Shown here one piece after another: positions 16,827 through 26,115 of a stretch of DNA of 64,000 nt; within the stretch, counting starts at the first letter, position 1; each line of letters begins with the position of its first letter. The stretch comes from Candidatus Scalindua sp. SCAELEC01 (GTDB taxonomy: Bacteria > Planctomycetota > Brocadiia > Brocadiales > Scalinduaceae): contig SHMT01000022.1 of the NCBI GenBank assembly GCA_004282745.1, positions 1 through 64,000 on the forward strand. Reading direction: 5' to 3'. The notes beneath the pieces were generated by a model that saw only the letters and a program-made list of their open reading frames with translations, ran no database searches and was not told the DNA's origin. The translations under genes and the position numbers were made by a program.

Positions 16827-19358
16827 TTACTTTATCACGATGTTAACGATCTTTTTTGGTATGATTATTATCTTGAGTACCTCCTTACCGTCGAGCAGTT
16901 CACATATCCGTTCCTCTTTCATAATACGCATCTTCAAAACATCTTCGCTTATTTCAGACTCTACGGTGACTCTGCTTCGAACCTTACCATTTATCTGGAC
17001 AGCCATCTCCACCTGTTCGGCTTCAAGAACATCCTTATTATACAGAGGCCAAGAGACTGAAAATATGCCAGGTTCATTTCCACAAATAACCCAGAGTTCT
17101 TCACTGATGTGAGGGACAAAAGGTGCAAGGATCTTCACGATTGTTTCAAGTGCGTGTCTCAAAACGTTAAAATCATTTATCCCATTTTCGTCCTCAAATT
17201 TTCTTCCTCCTTGCCCTTCCGTGAAATTTGTTACGACAGTGAGCAGTTCCATTATGGAGGCAACAGCAGTGTTAAAATGCCACGATTCCTCAATATCCTC
17301 GGTAACTTTCTTGATGGTTATGTTAATCTGTCGAAAAAGTTCTTTCGTCTCTTTTGAAAATAGATCGTGCGTTATCTCTCTCCTGGGGATATTATTGAAT
17401 TCGGTCTGCAGTGCAACAACATTTTTCCACAGTTTGTTTAAGAAGCGAAATGCGCCAATGATGCCTCGGTCATTCCATTCGGCATCTCTTTGTGGTGGTG
17501 CCATAAAAAGGGTATATAAACGCTGAGTGTCAGTCCCATATTTTTCGATAATAAAATCTGGGTTTACTACGTTTCCCTTTGACTTAGACATTTTTGCCCC
17601 ATCTTTCACAATCATTCCCTGGGTAAAAAGGCTCTTGAACGGCTCATTGAATCCCAACAGTCCAAGGTCAGATAAAACCTTGGTGATAAAGCGTGAATAG
17701 AGAAGATGTAAAATGGCATGTTCAACGCCACCAATGTATTGATCGACAGGTAACCATTTATTCACCACTTCAGGATCAAATGCTTGAGTATCATCGTTAG
17801 ATGAAAGATACCGTAAATAGTACCAGCTGGAATCTACAAAAGTGTCCATTGTGTCGGTTTCCCGTTTCGCCATGCCTTTACAACTTGGACAGGTAGTGTT
17901 GACAAATTCTTCAACATCAGCAAGAGGACTCTGTCCCTTTTTCTTAAATTCAACGTTCTCAGGTAATAGGACGGGGAGCTCTTCTTCCGGTATGGGAACG
18001 GTGCCACAACTCTCGCAGTATACAATAGGGATAGGTGCGCCCCAATACCTTTGTCTTGAAATTAACCAATCTCTTAATCGATAATTGATACTGCCTTTTC
18101 CATATCTTTTCTCTTCAAGAAACCGGATAATTTTTGGTATAGCCTCTCTATTGTGCATACCATCAAACTGACCTGAATTTACCTGTATTCCATCTTCAAC
18201 GTATGCTTCATCAACCTTCTCGGTCTGCTGCCTCTTCTCACTGTCCGAAGGTTCAATTACTCTCATTACGGGTAGATCATATTTTCTTGCGAATGCAAAA
18301 TCGCGCTGGTCGTGGGCTGGAACCCCCATGACGGCCCCAGTACCGTATTCCATTAACGCGTAATTTGCAACCCATAAAGGTACTTTTTCCCCGTTTACGG
18401 GATTCGTTACGTATCTTCCCGTAAAAATGCCCTCTTTCTCTGTTCCTTCAGAAGTTCTTTCCACAAAGTTCTGATTCTTAATCCTGCTTACAAATTGTAA
18501 GATAGATTCTTCGTTATCGGTACCTTTCACTAATTCGGTAATGAGGGGGTGTTCGGGGGCAAGTGACATAAAGGTAACCCCATAAACGGTATCAGGCCTT
18601 GTCGTAAAGCAGGAGATTACCTCTTTACTTTCCTGCAACGTAAAGTCAATGCTTGCCCCTTCACTCCGGCCAATCCAATTTGCCTGCATCGTCTTTACCT
18701 TTTCTGGCCACTTGTCAAGTGTCTCAAGGTCATCGAGCAGTCTCTGTGCATAGTTGGCAATTCTAAAAAACCACTGCTCTAAATCTCTCTGAGTCACCTC
18801 TGTATCACACCTCTCACAAAGCCCTTCAACGACCTGTTCATTTGCGAGTACTGTAGAACAAGAAGGGCACCAGTTTACAGACGCCTTTTTCTTATATGCG
18901 AGTTTGTTTTCAAAGAGTTTTAGGAATATCCATTGTGTCCATTTGTAATAATCAGGTTTGCAAGAGGTAACTTCCCGGTCCCAGTCATATCCGACACCCC
19001 ATCTTTCGAGCTGTGATTTCATTTTTCTTATATTATCTTTTGTGTGAATGGATGGGTGTATCTGTTTCTGGATCGCCGCATTTTCAGCTGGCAGACCAAA
19101 TGCGTCCCACCCGATCGGAGATAATACCCGGTAGCCTTTCATGATCTTATAGCGGGTTACCACATCACCAATGATGTAATTTCTTCCATGTCCGACATGT
19201 AACGTTCCTGAAGGATAGGGGAACATCACAAGACAGTAAAACTTCTCCTTTGCCTCATGAGAGGTATCATTGGCATCTACCCGGAACAGGCCGCAATCTC
19301 TCCAGTAATTTTGCCATTTTTTCTCTATGTCTCTGAAATTATATTCGTTATCACTCAT
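16827..19358 (-). CDS. leuS: Leucyl-tRNA synthetase
   Basis: 843 residues from the ATG at 19358, which begins with the family's YNFRDIEKKWQNYW; an upstream in-frame ATG at 19433 adds 25 unlikely residues. Class I motifs: HIGH-type HVGHGRNY near residue 50, KMSKS in GAKMSKSKGNVVNP near 610. The CP1 editing domain contains TTRPDT and GTGAVMGVPAHDQRD. A zinc-binding insert is visible (CPSC...CERC). The anticodon-binding domain and the C-terminal domain (VQINGKVRSRVTV) complete it. The length is normal for bacterial LeuS. Confidence 0.97.
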   Translation of the reverse strand: MSDNEYNFRDIEKKWQNYWRDCGLFRVDANDTSHEAKEKFYCLVMFPYPSGTLHVGHGRNYIIGDVVTRYKIMKGYRVLSPIGWDAFGLPAENAAIQKQIHPSIHTKDNIRKMKSQLERWGVGYDWDREVTSCKPDYYKWTQWIFLKLFENKLAYKKKASVNWCPSCSTVLANEQVVEGLCERCDTEVTQRDLEQWFFRIANYAQRLLDDLETLDKWPEKVKTMQANWIGRSEGASIDFTLQESKEVISCFTTRPDTVYGVTFMSLAPEHPLITELVKGTDNEESILQFVSRIKNQNFVERTSEGTEKEGIFTGRYVTNPVNGEKVPLWVANYALMEYGTGAVMGVPAHDQRDFAFARKYDLPVMRVIEPSDSEKRQQTEKVDEAYVEDGIQVNSGQFDGMHNREAIPKIIRFLEEKRYGKGSINYRLRDWLISRQRYWGAPIPIVYCESCGTVPIPEEELPVLLPENVEFKKKGQSPLADVEEFVNTTCPSCKGMAKRETDTMDTFVDSSWYYLRYLSSNDDTQAFDPEVVNKWLPVDQYIGGVEHAILHLLYSRFITKVLSDLGLLGFNEPFKSLFTQGMIVKDGAKMSKSKGNVVNPDFIIEKYGTDTQRLYTLFMAPPQRDAEWNDRGIIGAFRFLNKLWKNVVALQTEFNNIPRREITHDLFSKETKELFRQINITIKKVTEDIEESWHFNTAVASIMELLTVVTNFTEGQGGRKFEDENGINDFNVLRHALETIVKILAPFVPHISEELWVICGNEPGIFSVSWPLYNKDVLEAEQVEMAVQINGKVRSRVTVESEISEDVLKMRIMKEERICELLDGKEVLKIIIIPKKIVNIVIK

Positions 19359-19598
19359 ATCTGAATTATTTAAAAATAGTGGATTCGTGTTGTAGTCAGG
19401 AGGGATTATATCAACCGGTGGAAATTGTTTCAAACAAAAAGGAATGACCCGAAAAAACCGGCAAATTTCAGCAACGACCTTAGGGTGCAGGATAAAGTTT
19501 TACATTACTCGCTAAATTTACCTTAACTTACAGATATTTAAAATGGAATTTCCTTTATAATCAAGTTGTTCTTTCCTGAATCTTTGAGTAATATCCCA

Positions 19599-19640
19599 CA
19601 AAAAAATCCCTGGGAAGCCAAAGGCTAGCCAGGGATTTTG
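19599..19640 (-). terminator. Rho-independent terminator
   Basis: Inverted arms AAAATCCCTGG and CCAGGGATTTT enclose a 15-base loop. On the minus strand the stem is followed by TTTTTTTG. It lies about 40 bases past the stop of the minus-strand gene ending at 19683, fitting termination of the hemerythrin operon. Confidence 0.8.
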
Positions 19641-19682
19641 TGCCTATTCGAAAAAATATGATTCTCGGAATATGTCTGAGTT

Positions 19683-20147
19683 TTAGATCCAATCCTCAGA
19701 CAGGATATCACCTTCGAGACCAACAACGACCTGTTTGAGTGGTATCTTACGAGTCGCTTTATCCGCTCCGGCTTTTGCGACCTGTACCAGGCCTGAGCAG
19801 CACGGTACCTGCATGATTTGAACCGTTAAGGTATTGATCTTCGCATCATCGATGAGAGATTTTATCTTTTCTACATAAATTTCCTGCTCTGAATCGAGCT
19901 TAGGACAGGCAATAGCTAAACTTTTCCCTTTAAGAAAGTCTTTATGAAAATCTCCTAATGCAAATGGGACACAGTCCGCTACCAACATAACATCTTTCTC
20001 TTGATAATATGGCGCTTGTGGAGAAACCAGGTGTAGCTGTATTGGCCACTGCCTAAGTTGCGATGGGCGTTTGCCTGTTTCGCTATCTCCCTGATCTGTT
20101 TTTTCACTAAAATCCATTGTTTTTGAACCTGGACAACAATCACTCAT
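19683..20147 (-). CDS. Small Cys-motif protein of the ferredoxin-associated type
   Basis: 154 residues without membrane segments. The N-terminus starts MSDCCPGS. The body contains QLRQWPIQLHLVSPQAPYY, VADCVPFALGDFHKDFL, IACPKLD and VPCCSGLV. This pattern is common in cytosolic proteins that often carry an added 4Fe-4S ferredoxin domain and occur in anaerobes with oxygen- or NO-response genes; here the ferredoxin domain is absent. The start overlaps the end of the hemerythrin gene by 4 bases, so the two are translationally coupled. The function of the family is not established. Several cysteines suggest Fe-S or metal binding (inference). Confidence 0.7.
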   Translation of the reverse strand: MSDCCPGSKTMDFSEKTDQGDSETGKRPSQLRQWPIQLHLVSPQAPYYQEKDVMLVADCVPFALGDFHKDFLKGKSLAIACPKLDSEQEIYVEKIKSLIDDAKINTLTVQIMQVPCCSGLVQVAKAGADKATRKIPLKQVVVGLEGDILSEDWI

Positions 20148-20944
20148 TTTGAAACCTCCTTTAAAAATTTTTCTTCTAAATCAATGATAAACTTTTCATA
20201 TCTCCTCGGCAATTCCTCTCCTACCGAGGCATCTGCAGCGCTACACTTCTGGAACAGTTCTCCAACCTGTTTATCGGTTAACTGACGGTCAATCCAGGGA
20301 TATAAAATCTCATCCTCTTTTTTTATGTGTTGGGTTAATAACTCTTTGTAGCCAAAGAGATGTTCCCTGATCTGAGCCTTGTTTCCGCTTTCGGCTCCTT
20401 CTACAGCCTGTCGAACATGGTTCCTTCCTGTATCATGGTCCTTATACATGACCTGAATTATTTCTCCTAGCTCATCAACGTACTTGAACAGGATATCCTC
20501 TTCCTTCATGTGATGAAATTTATCAGCATAGCCGCGTATAAAGTCCACACACCCCATGATGAGCTCTTTATCCACTCCATCGCTACTGTCTACGTAATCT
20601 GTAATAGCTGGTATTAAAGCCAACATTCGTTTGATTAACACATGCTCTTCAACAAGATTTCTCACAGCCGGCGAATAATTTATCTCCTTTGGGGCTACTT
20701 TTTTGGTCAAATCCACTTTGGGTTCAGGAATATCTCGATCTGGATACATCGCTTTTTCGATCCGGTACATCAATGTTGCTTCTGTTTGTGGGTCGAGATT
20801 ATGAATCCCCACTACGTCACTTAAGTAACAGCTTCCAACAGAGCAGGGAACACAACCGATGCCATATTCTTCCAAGATGTTGCCTACTTCAGGACATGTT
20901 TCTATCACTTCTTTGATTTCTCTCGATTGTATATCGCTCAACAT
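20144..20944 (-). CDS. Hemerythrin-domain protein with DUF1858/DUF542-like N-terminus
   Basis: 266 residues from the ATG at 20944, set by AAGGAGGGG 5 bases upstream and by a promoter overlapping the longer frame. The N-terminal 60 residues (VIETCPEVGNILEEYGIGCVPC) resemble the Cys-containing ScdA/RIC helper domain. Residues about 95-260 form a four-helix hemerythrin HHE domain with EEHVLIKRM, FHHMKEEDILF, KDHDTGRNH and HIKKEDEILYP, which supply the di-iron ligands. Such proteins bind O2 or NO or repair nitrosatively damaged iron centres. That role suits an anaerobic nitrogen-metabolising host but is inference. Confidence 0.85.
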   Translation of the reverse strand: MLSDIQSREIKEVIETCPEVGNILEEYGIGCVPCSVGSCYLSDVVGIHNLDPQTEATLMYRIEKAMYPDRDIPEPKVDLTKKVAPKEINYSPAVRNLVEEHVLIKRMLALIPAITDYVDSSDGVDKELIMGCVDFIRGYADKFHHMKEEDILFKYVDELGEIIQVMYKDHDTGRNHVRQAVEGAESGNKAQIREHLFGYKELLTQHIKKEDEILYPWIDRQLTDKQVGELFQKCSAADASVGEELPRRYEKFIIDLEEKFLKEVSK

Positions 20945-20992
20945 ACCCCTCCTTAAACATATTTGATCATGAGGATTGTAAATAAAGTTGTT

Positions 20993-21022
20993 ATTATAGC
21001 GGTTATTCACGTAAAATGTCAA
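20993..21022 (-). promoter_or_regulatory. Near-perfect sigma-70 promoter for the hemerythrin operon
   Basis: Reading the minus strand, TTGACA (21022-21017) and TATAAT (20998-20993) are both exact consensus hexamers with an 18-base spacer, about 50 bases before the start codon at 20944. It lies in the divergent gap with pyrE. I do not see a clear FNR/CRP palindrome. Confidence 0.75.
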
Positions 21023-21176
21023 GCCTAGATTCTTTTTAAGAGAAATAATTGAAAAAGAGTCTTCATTCTGTGTATAGTAGTAAAACTATCAATTAATATC
21101 GTAATTTGTAAATCTGGAACCGGGTATTCATTTTCTACTTGGCCAGGTTGAGGTACAATTTTGAGGTACAATTCTT

Positions 21177-21818
21177 ATGAAGGAAGAGATTGCGCGGGTA
21201 TTACTTGAAAAAAAGGCCGTTGCCTTAGATGCCAATGAGCCATTTACGTTTGTCTCCGGTATGAGAAGCCCGATCTATTGTGACAATAGACAGATGATTG
21301 CCTATCCAAAAGAGAGAGCTCAAATTGTTGAAGCCTTTTGCGATGAATTGAAAACTTTTGATTTCGATATTGTTGCAGGCACATCAACGGCAGGAATACC
21401 CTGGGCATCCTGGATAAGTGAAAGGCTATCTAAACCATTGGCCTATATCAGGGGTGAAAAAAAGTCTCATGGAGCGTGTCATCAGATCGAGGGTGCGAGC
21501 GTAGAGGGGAAGAGCGTCATCATTATTGAAGACCTGATCAGCACGGGAGGGAGCAGCTTTTCTGCTGTTGAAGCGGTAAGAGAAGCAGGGGGTGTATGTG
21601 TTGGTGTCGTGGCGATATTCACCTATGGTTTTGAGAAGGCTTCAAAGATGTTTAAGGAGGGGAATTGTAAACTGGTGACAATTACGAACTTTTCTACCCT
21701 CGTAAATGTTGCAAAAGAGAACGGCTTGTTGCATGATAAGGAACTCGCTGTTGTCTCAGACTGGAATAAAGATCCGCAAGGTTGGGGTCAAAAACATGGT
21801 TTTTCTCCTGAGCCCTAG
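21177..21818 (+). CDS. pyrE: Orotate phosphoribosyltransferase
   Basis: 213 residues. The N-terminal half has FVSGMRSPIYCDNR and the central Lys-rich loop YIRGEKKSHG. The PRPP-binding loop is VIIIEDLISTGGSS, near residue 120, the hallmark of type I phosphoribosyltransferases. It converts orotate and PRPP to OMP. It is divergent from the hemerythrin operon. The stop is followed by a small hairpin repeat (21836-21881) and then a 145-bp miniature element. It is monocistronic and separate from pyrC. Confidence 0.95.
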   Translation: MKEEIARVLLEKKAVALDANEPFTFVSGMRSPIYCDNRQMIAYPKERAQIVEAFCDELKTFDFDIVAGTSTAGIPWASWISERLSKPLAYIRGEKKSHGACHQIEGASVEGKSVIIIEDLISTGGSSFSAVEAVREAGGVCVGVVAIFTYGFEKASKMFKEGNCKLVTITNFSTLVNVAKENGLLHDKELAVVSDWNKDPQGWGQKHGFSPEP

Positions 21819-21835
21819 CGGATTAAATTCACTGC

Positions 21836-21881
21836 TAAGGGCCCAGAAAAGAACAACAAGTTATTTTTTCCTGCACCCTAA
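21836..21881 (+). repeat. 45-bp hairpin repeat, copy a
   Basis: It begins TAAGGGCCCAG and ends CTGCACCCTAA, with centre AACAAGTT. It is an imperfect palindrome located 18 bases after the pyrE stop. Related copies are at 24839-24881, 36279-36323 and 39797-39843. It could serve as a terminator. Confidence 0.75.
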
Positions 21882-21956
21882 ATGCAAAGTTAACATTTTA
21901 CAACCTGGTCGAGACGAAATATACGTAAGATACGTTCAACGCTTTTTAGATAGCTA

Positions 21957-22101
21957 GTGTTTGAACGAAAACTACCCATCTACTGCGTTGCTGCAATAAT
22001 TTCGCAATCCTCAAGTACAATTGTACGTTCCGGTTACGAAATTATTACGTGCCTTGTACCTAGGCACTTTTCATTCAAACACAGGGTTTTCGTTCAGACA
22101 C
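21957..22101 (+). mobile_element. 145-bp miniature element, copy 2
   Basis: Full length, same ends as copy 1, flanked by TAGCTA on both sides (21951-21956, 22102-22107). It lies between pyrE and the convergent sulfatase gene, so it disrupts nothing visible. Confidence 0.9.
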
Positions 22102-22183
22102 TAGCTATCCATTTTTTGGTTCTGGCTCGACCAAGTTGGGAAAAATGAGGAAATGTAACATATGATAGTTAGAATAAAGCCAA

Positions 22184-24262
22184 TCAGTCAACTTGCGTGT
22201 TATATTTTCTTTCCTGAAGGAGTTTTTCGGCTGTTTGAAGAATTGCTGTAGAAAGAGTAACCAAACTTCCATGTTTTTCTGAATACGGAGTTTCTACCCA
22301 TTTTCCTTTGGCCGGTTCCCGTTTGTACGTGTAATTATCTCCATTCTCACCAAGTAATGTGAGTATCGAACCAGATATGATACCATACCGCTTTTTACCA
22401 TATACCATGAGTGCGTATTCCGCCTCTTCATCAGGTTGAAACACATTTTTCCCATAAAATGTGCTACGGTATGATCCTCCGAGCAGACCAAGAATTGAGG
22501 GAGCAATATCAAGCTGAGAAGTCGGTCTCTCAATTTGCTCCGGTTTCAGAATATGTGGTGCGTAAAAGAGCGCTCCAACACGATATTCATCAACAGGAAT
22601 CAATTCCATTCCTCTCAGATGAACTCCGTGATCTCCGACGATAACAAATATCGTATCTTTAAAATAGTTTGAATTGCGCGACGTGCTAAAATATTTTCCA
22701 AGGGCATAATCAGCGTATTTAAAATTATTGATTTCTTCATACACAAATCCTGGAGGCAGATAGACATCTTTTGGAAACGGTTTGATCCTTCCATCCGGGT
22801 AGACCCAAGGCGAATGTAAAGAGCTTGTCAGTATTGTACAGAAAAAGGGCTGTTCCTTCTCAAAAAGAGTGGTACATAGTTGATCAGCTCTCAGATACAG
22901 ATCTTCGTCCGACGCTCCCCAAGGAGATTTATAAATTGGATCCTTAAAATCTTTTTCTTCCAGAAATGTATCATATCCGTTCCCCAGAAAAAATCCGATC
23001 TTATGATCAAAAATCCCCTGTCCCCCGTATAGAAACATCGTCTTATAACCACGTTCCTTCAAAACGGAAGCAAGTGTAGTGAATCCATTCTGGGCCTGCG
23101 GCCGCCTGACGATGCCTACTCCCGGCAATGGTGGAAAGGAACAGATTACGGCTTCCAGTCCTTGAATTGTTCTTTCTCCTGTAGCATAACAGTTTTGAAG
23201 CAAAACACCTTCGTCAGCTAAGCGATCAAATTCTGGCGATGCAGCAGGTCTACCGCCCAATGATCCAATAAGTTTAGTTGTCAAACTTTCCATTATAATT
23301 AAAACCACATTCAAATTTTTGCGAGGATGCCCAGTATACACATGGGTAACCAGTGGATTGGAAGAGTCATTCGTTAATCGACCTTTTTTGGCAAAATTGT
23401 GACGCACAACCTCAAAAGCTTCATCATTATCCATGGTAGAAATTACCGATTTTACCGATATATATTTGGTTGATGCTCGCTGAAGACCTTCATACGCGAC
23501 TCTAAATATACCGGAATTCGTTATTTCGTTGGCCACACGGTTTTTTGTAATTGCCGCAGCTGTAGGATTCAGTGGTCTATGATCTAAATTCCCTCTCTGG
23601 AGAAGGCCACACAGAAGAAAAATACAAAACAAAACGCAACGATCACGCCAACCTGACTGTGGAAGTCCAAGATTATCTTTGGTGATAGGGAGATAACAAA
23701 GAGGTGATAAGTGCTTCTGTTGCAAGAATACTCCGGCAAAGAGACACGCTGTAATACCAGCGACCAGCGGGACAGGATAGATCTCTAAAATAGTTTCGAC
23801 CAGCTGGAAATCCTTCCAGTGATCAATAACCAGGTAATTAAACCGAAAATCGAAATATCGAAAAAAATAGATACCGCTTATCTCAGCTATGATAAAAGAC
23901 AGATAGAAAATTGAGGTATAAATAATGACAACTCTCTTGCGCGTTAACCTCCAGCGACTCGGTGAAAACAAGAGAAAAAGCACCAGCAAAACGGAAGTGT
24001 AACCAATCACGACTCCATCTAATCTTGATCCCATCAAGAATATGTCCAGATATTGTCGCAGAGAAAGATCTTGGATGTCTTCATACCGTTCGATAAATAA
24101 CAGCAATCGAAATAGAAAAAATATGAGAAAACAAAAGAAGAGATAATGTAACACACCAACGGAACATGGGAATTGACGAATGACCTGGGTTCCGTATATG
24201 CATTTTCTCCAATCTTTCAGTTTTTGGCTAACTCTGGATAAAAAATTCATTAAAATCCACAC
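22184..24262 (-). CDS. Membrane sulfatase of the LTA-synthase (phosphoglycerol transferase) family
   Basis: 692 residues. About five membrane helices lie in the first 230 residues (e.g. VLHYLFFCFLIFFLFRLLLF). An extracytoplasmic alkaline-phosphatase-fold domain follows: VVLIIMESL (metal-binding Glu), the nucleophile Thr in ATGERTIQGLEAV, VIVGDHGVH (Asp/His ligands) and SQLDIAPSILGLLG. LtaS-type enzymes transfer phosphoglycerol or phosphoethanolamine to cell-surface polymers or lipids. In Gram-negatives they make periplasmic glucans or modify lipids; the substrate here is unknown. It is monocistronic, between repeat-rich gaps. Confidence 0.88.
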   Translation of the reverse strand: MWILMNFLSRVSQKLKDWRKCIYGTQVIRQFPCSVGVLHYLFFCFLIFFLFRLLLFIERYEDIQDLSLRQYLDIFLMGSRLDGVVIGYTSVLLVLFLLFSPSRWRLTRKRVVIIYTSIFYLSFIIAEISGIYFFRYFDFRFNYLVIDHWKDFQLVETILEIYPVPLVAGITACLFAGVFLQQKHLSPLCYLPITKDNLGLPQSGWRDRCVLFCIFLLCGLLQRGNLDHRPLNPTAAAITKNRVANEITNSGIFRVAYEGLQRASTKYISVKSVISTMDNDEAFEVVRHNFAKKGRLTNDSSNPLVTHVYTGHPRKNLNVVLIIMESLTTKLIGSLGGRPAASPEFDRLADEGVLLQNCYATGERTIQGLEAVICSFPPLPGVGIVRRPQAQNGFTTLASVLKERGYKTMFLYGGQGIFDHKIGFFLGNGYDTFLEEKDFKDPIYKSPWGASDEDLYLRADQLCTTLFEKEQPFFCTILTSSLHSPWVYPDGRIKPFPKDVYLPPGFVYEEINNFKYADYALGKYFSTSRNSNYFKDTIFVIVGDHGVHLRGMELIPVDEYRVGALFYAPHILKPEQIERPTSQLDIAPSILGLLGGSYRSTFYGKNVFQPDEEAEYALMVYGKKRYGIISGSILTLLGENGDNYTYKREPAKGKWVETPYSEKHGSLVTLSTAILQTAEKLLQERKYNTQVD

Positions 24263-24507
24263 ATTTTATTTAAAATTTCAAGTTACTATTTATTTTGTAC
24301 AAAAAGTTCAAACTTTTATCCTATTTATAAACGAAAAACTGTGGAAATTGTTCCACCATTGAATTGTACGACTAATTGACGATTTCCCAGTTCCTCAAAA
24401 TGAAACGTTGTTTGTATACACCCTGTTTGCATCACCAGCCTCACTTGTGTAGTTGTAACTCTTTGCTAATATGGGGTTTATACCATGTATTAATGGCTAT
24501 TGCAAGA

Positions 24508-24619
24508 TATACTCATCTCATAATGGTTTTCGGATAATATCCGAGACAAAATTGAGCGAGTATACCTTCACCAAGCTTTGGTTTTTTAAAAAGCCTAAAA
24601 CCAAATCGGTTTTAGTATA
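24508..24619 (-). repeat. 112-bp two-hairpin element, copy 2
   Basis: Exact same length as the copy at 4387-4498 but inverted. Ends TATACT/AGTATA are kept, and about nine in ten bases agree over the second hairpin. Differences are concentrated in the loop of the first hairpin. Confidence 0.85.
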
Positions 24620-24838
24620 TCGGTGAGAAATGGGGGCTAAGAGCGATAGTTTGTGTAAAAAACAAAATTTAAATGCCCATGAATTGCTATAGTGGATTCT
24701 TGCACTATAAAAGTATGATGTCAATAAGTTTTTATAATTTTATGGAAGTTATTGCTCCTTATAAAGTTGTGAGCATAATTGATAAATTGTAGAAGACGAT
24801 TCCCATATAAATAATTAGTAGTCAAGGTAATCAATATG

Positions 24839-24881
24839 TTAAGGGTACAGGAAAAAATAACTTGTTATTCTTTCCTGTGAA
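24839..24881 (+). repeat. 45-bp hairpin repeat, copy b (incomplete)
   Basis: TTAAGGGTACAGGAA, the core ATAACTTGTTAT, then TTCCTGTGAA. The last CACCCTAA arm is replaced, so this copy is partial. Confidence 0.65.
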
Positions 24882-24975
24882 ATCAGGTTCTGAAAACTGA
24901 AAACCAGTTCGTGATGGGTTTATCCAGGTGGAAGAGCAAATAATTTATAGCTGATTGCGGAATAATGAATATTTA

Positions 24976-25120
24976 GTGTTTGAACGAAAACTACCCATCT
25001 ACTACGTTACTGCAACAATTTCGAAATCCTCAAGTACAATTGTACGTTCCGGTTGCGAAATTGTTACGCGCCTTGTACCTGGGCAGTTTTGGTTCAAACA
25101 CAGGGTTTTCGTTCAGACAC
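24976..25120 (+). mobile_element. 145-bp miniature element, copy 3
   Basis: Full length, ends GTGTTTGAACG / CGTTCAGACAC, flanked by TATTTA on both sides (24970-24975 and 25121-25126). Intergenic, downstream of murQ. Confidence 0.9.
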
Positions 25121-25215
25121 TATTTAGCGAGAAAACCAAAATATTTTTGCTTGAAAAGAGATGCAATGAGAACTTCAATTGTGACACAGCCTGTTAGCTA
25201 TTGGTCAAAATGTTT

Positions 25216-26115
25216 TTAACAGGAGTCTAACACTTTTCTGACAAAACCACCGCACTCTTCCAATCTTTTTTTTGCATCCTCACATTCAATCTTCAGTTTT
25301 TCCATTACGATAGCGATCTTTACACTATCGTTTGCCCTTTTTAAGAGTATACGTGTTTTGTCTCTATCGAGATTGGTAACCGCCATGATGATCCGCTCAG
25401 CGCGGTCTCTCAATTTTACATTCTTGATCTGCAAATCGACCATGAAATTCTCATACACCTTCCCGCTCTTGATCATTGCCGCTGTAGTAAGTGTATTGAG
25501 GATAAGCTTTGTTGCAGTACCCGCCTTCATGCGGGTAGAACCGGTTATTACCTCCGGACCGGTTATTGGCCGAATGATAATGTCAACGGTTTCAGCAGGG
25601 TTTGTACCGGGATTACAGCTGAGAAAGATAGTAGATGCGCCGAGTCTCTTGGCCATAACTAACCCACCGTGAACAAATGGCGTTGTTCCTCCGGTGGCGA
25701 TACCGACTACTGTATCGAGAGAGGTAATACCGTTCGCCCTGAGCGCCTCTTCTCCTTCACCATAGCTATCTTCAGCACCCTCTATTGACCGGGTAAGGGC
25801 CTCTACGCCTCCCGCAATAATTCCCTGTACTAACTCGGGATTCGTCCCGAAGGTAGGGGGACATTCAGAGGCATCCAGTACACCTAATCTCCCACTTGTA
25901 CCGGCACCCACATAGAATAGACGACCACCACGGTTAAACGATTCAACAATTAAATCAACCGCTTTTGTTATATTGTCATGCTCTCTGCGAACAGCATCGA
26001 TCACTTTTGAATCCTCGGCATTGATGATGTCTACAATTTCTGATGTCGATTTCTTGTCGATTTGTATACTCTGTTGATTTCTTTGCTCAGTGATGAGTCT
26101 CGAACGGTCTTTCAT
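25216..26115 (-). CDS. murQ: N-acetylmuramic acid 6-phosphate etherase
   Basis: 299 residues, the standard length. The SIS-domain signatures YVGAGTSGRLGVLDASECPPTFG (split here as GAGTSGRLGVLDASE and CPPTFG) and GSTRMKAGTATKLILN are both intact, with the catalytic Glu in the first. It cleaves the lactyl ether of MurNAc-6-phosphate during cell-wall recycling. No murP, anmK or nagZ is adjacent. A peptidoglycan-recycling enzyme fits later evidence that planctomycetes, including anammox bacteria, do have peptidoglycan. It ends 95 bases from a miniature element. Confidence 0.95.
   Translation of the reverse strand: MKDRSRLITEQRNQQSIQIDKKSTSEIVDIINAEDSKVIDAVRREHDNITKAVDLIVESFNRGGRLFYVGAGTSGRLGVLDASECPPTFGTNPELVQGIIAGGVEALTRSIEGAEDSYGEGEEALRANGITSLDTVVGIATGGTTPFVHGGLVMAKRLGASTIFLSCNPGTNPAETVDIIIRPITGPEVITGSTRMKAGTATKLILNTLTTAAMIKSGKVYENFMVDLQIKNVKLRDRAERIIMAVTNLDRDKTRILLKRANDSVKIAIVMEKLKIECEDAKKRLEECGGFVRKVLDSC

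Larger units (their letters stand above)
24263..25215. other. Repeat-packed 950-bp gap without genes
   Basis: It holds, in order, a 112-bp two-hairpin element (24508-24619), a 45-bp hairpin lacking its last arm (24839-24881), a fragment resembling one end of the 182-bp element (AAAACCAGTTCGTGATGGG at about 24900), and a full 145-bp miniature element (24976-25120). No coding frame other than those inside repeats. Confidence 0.7.
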
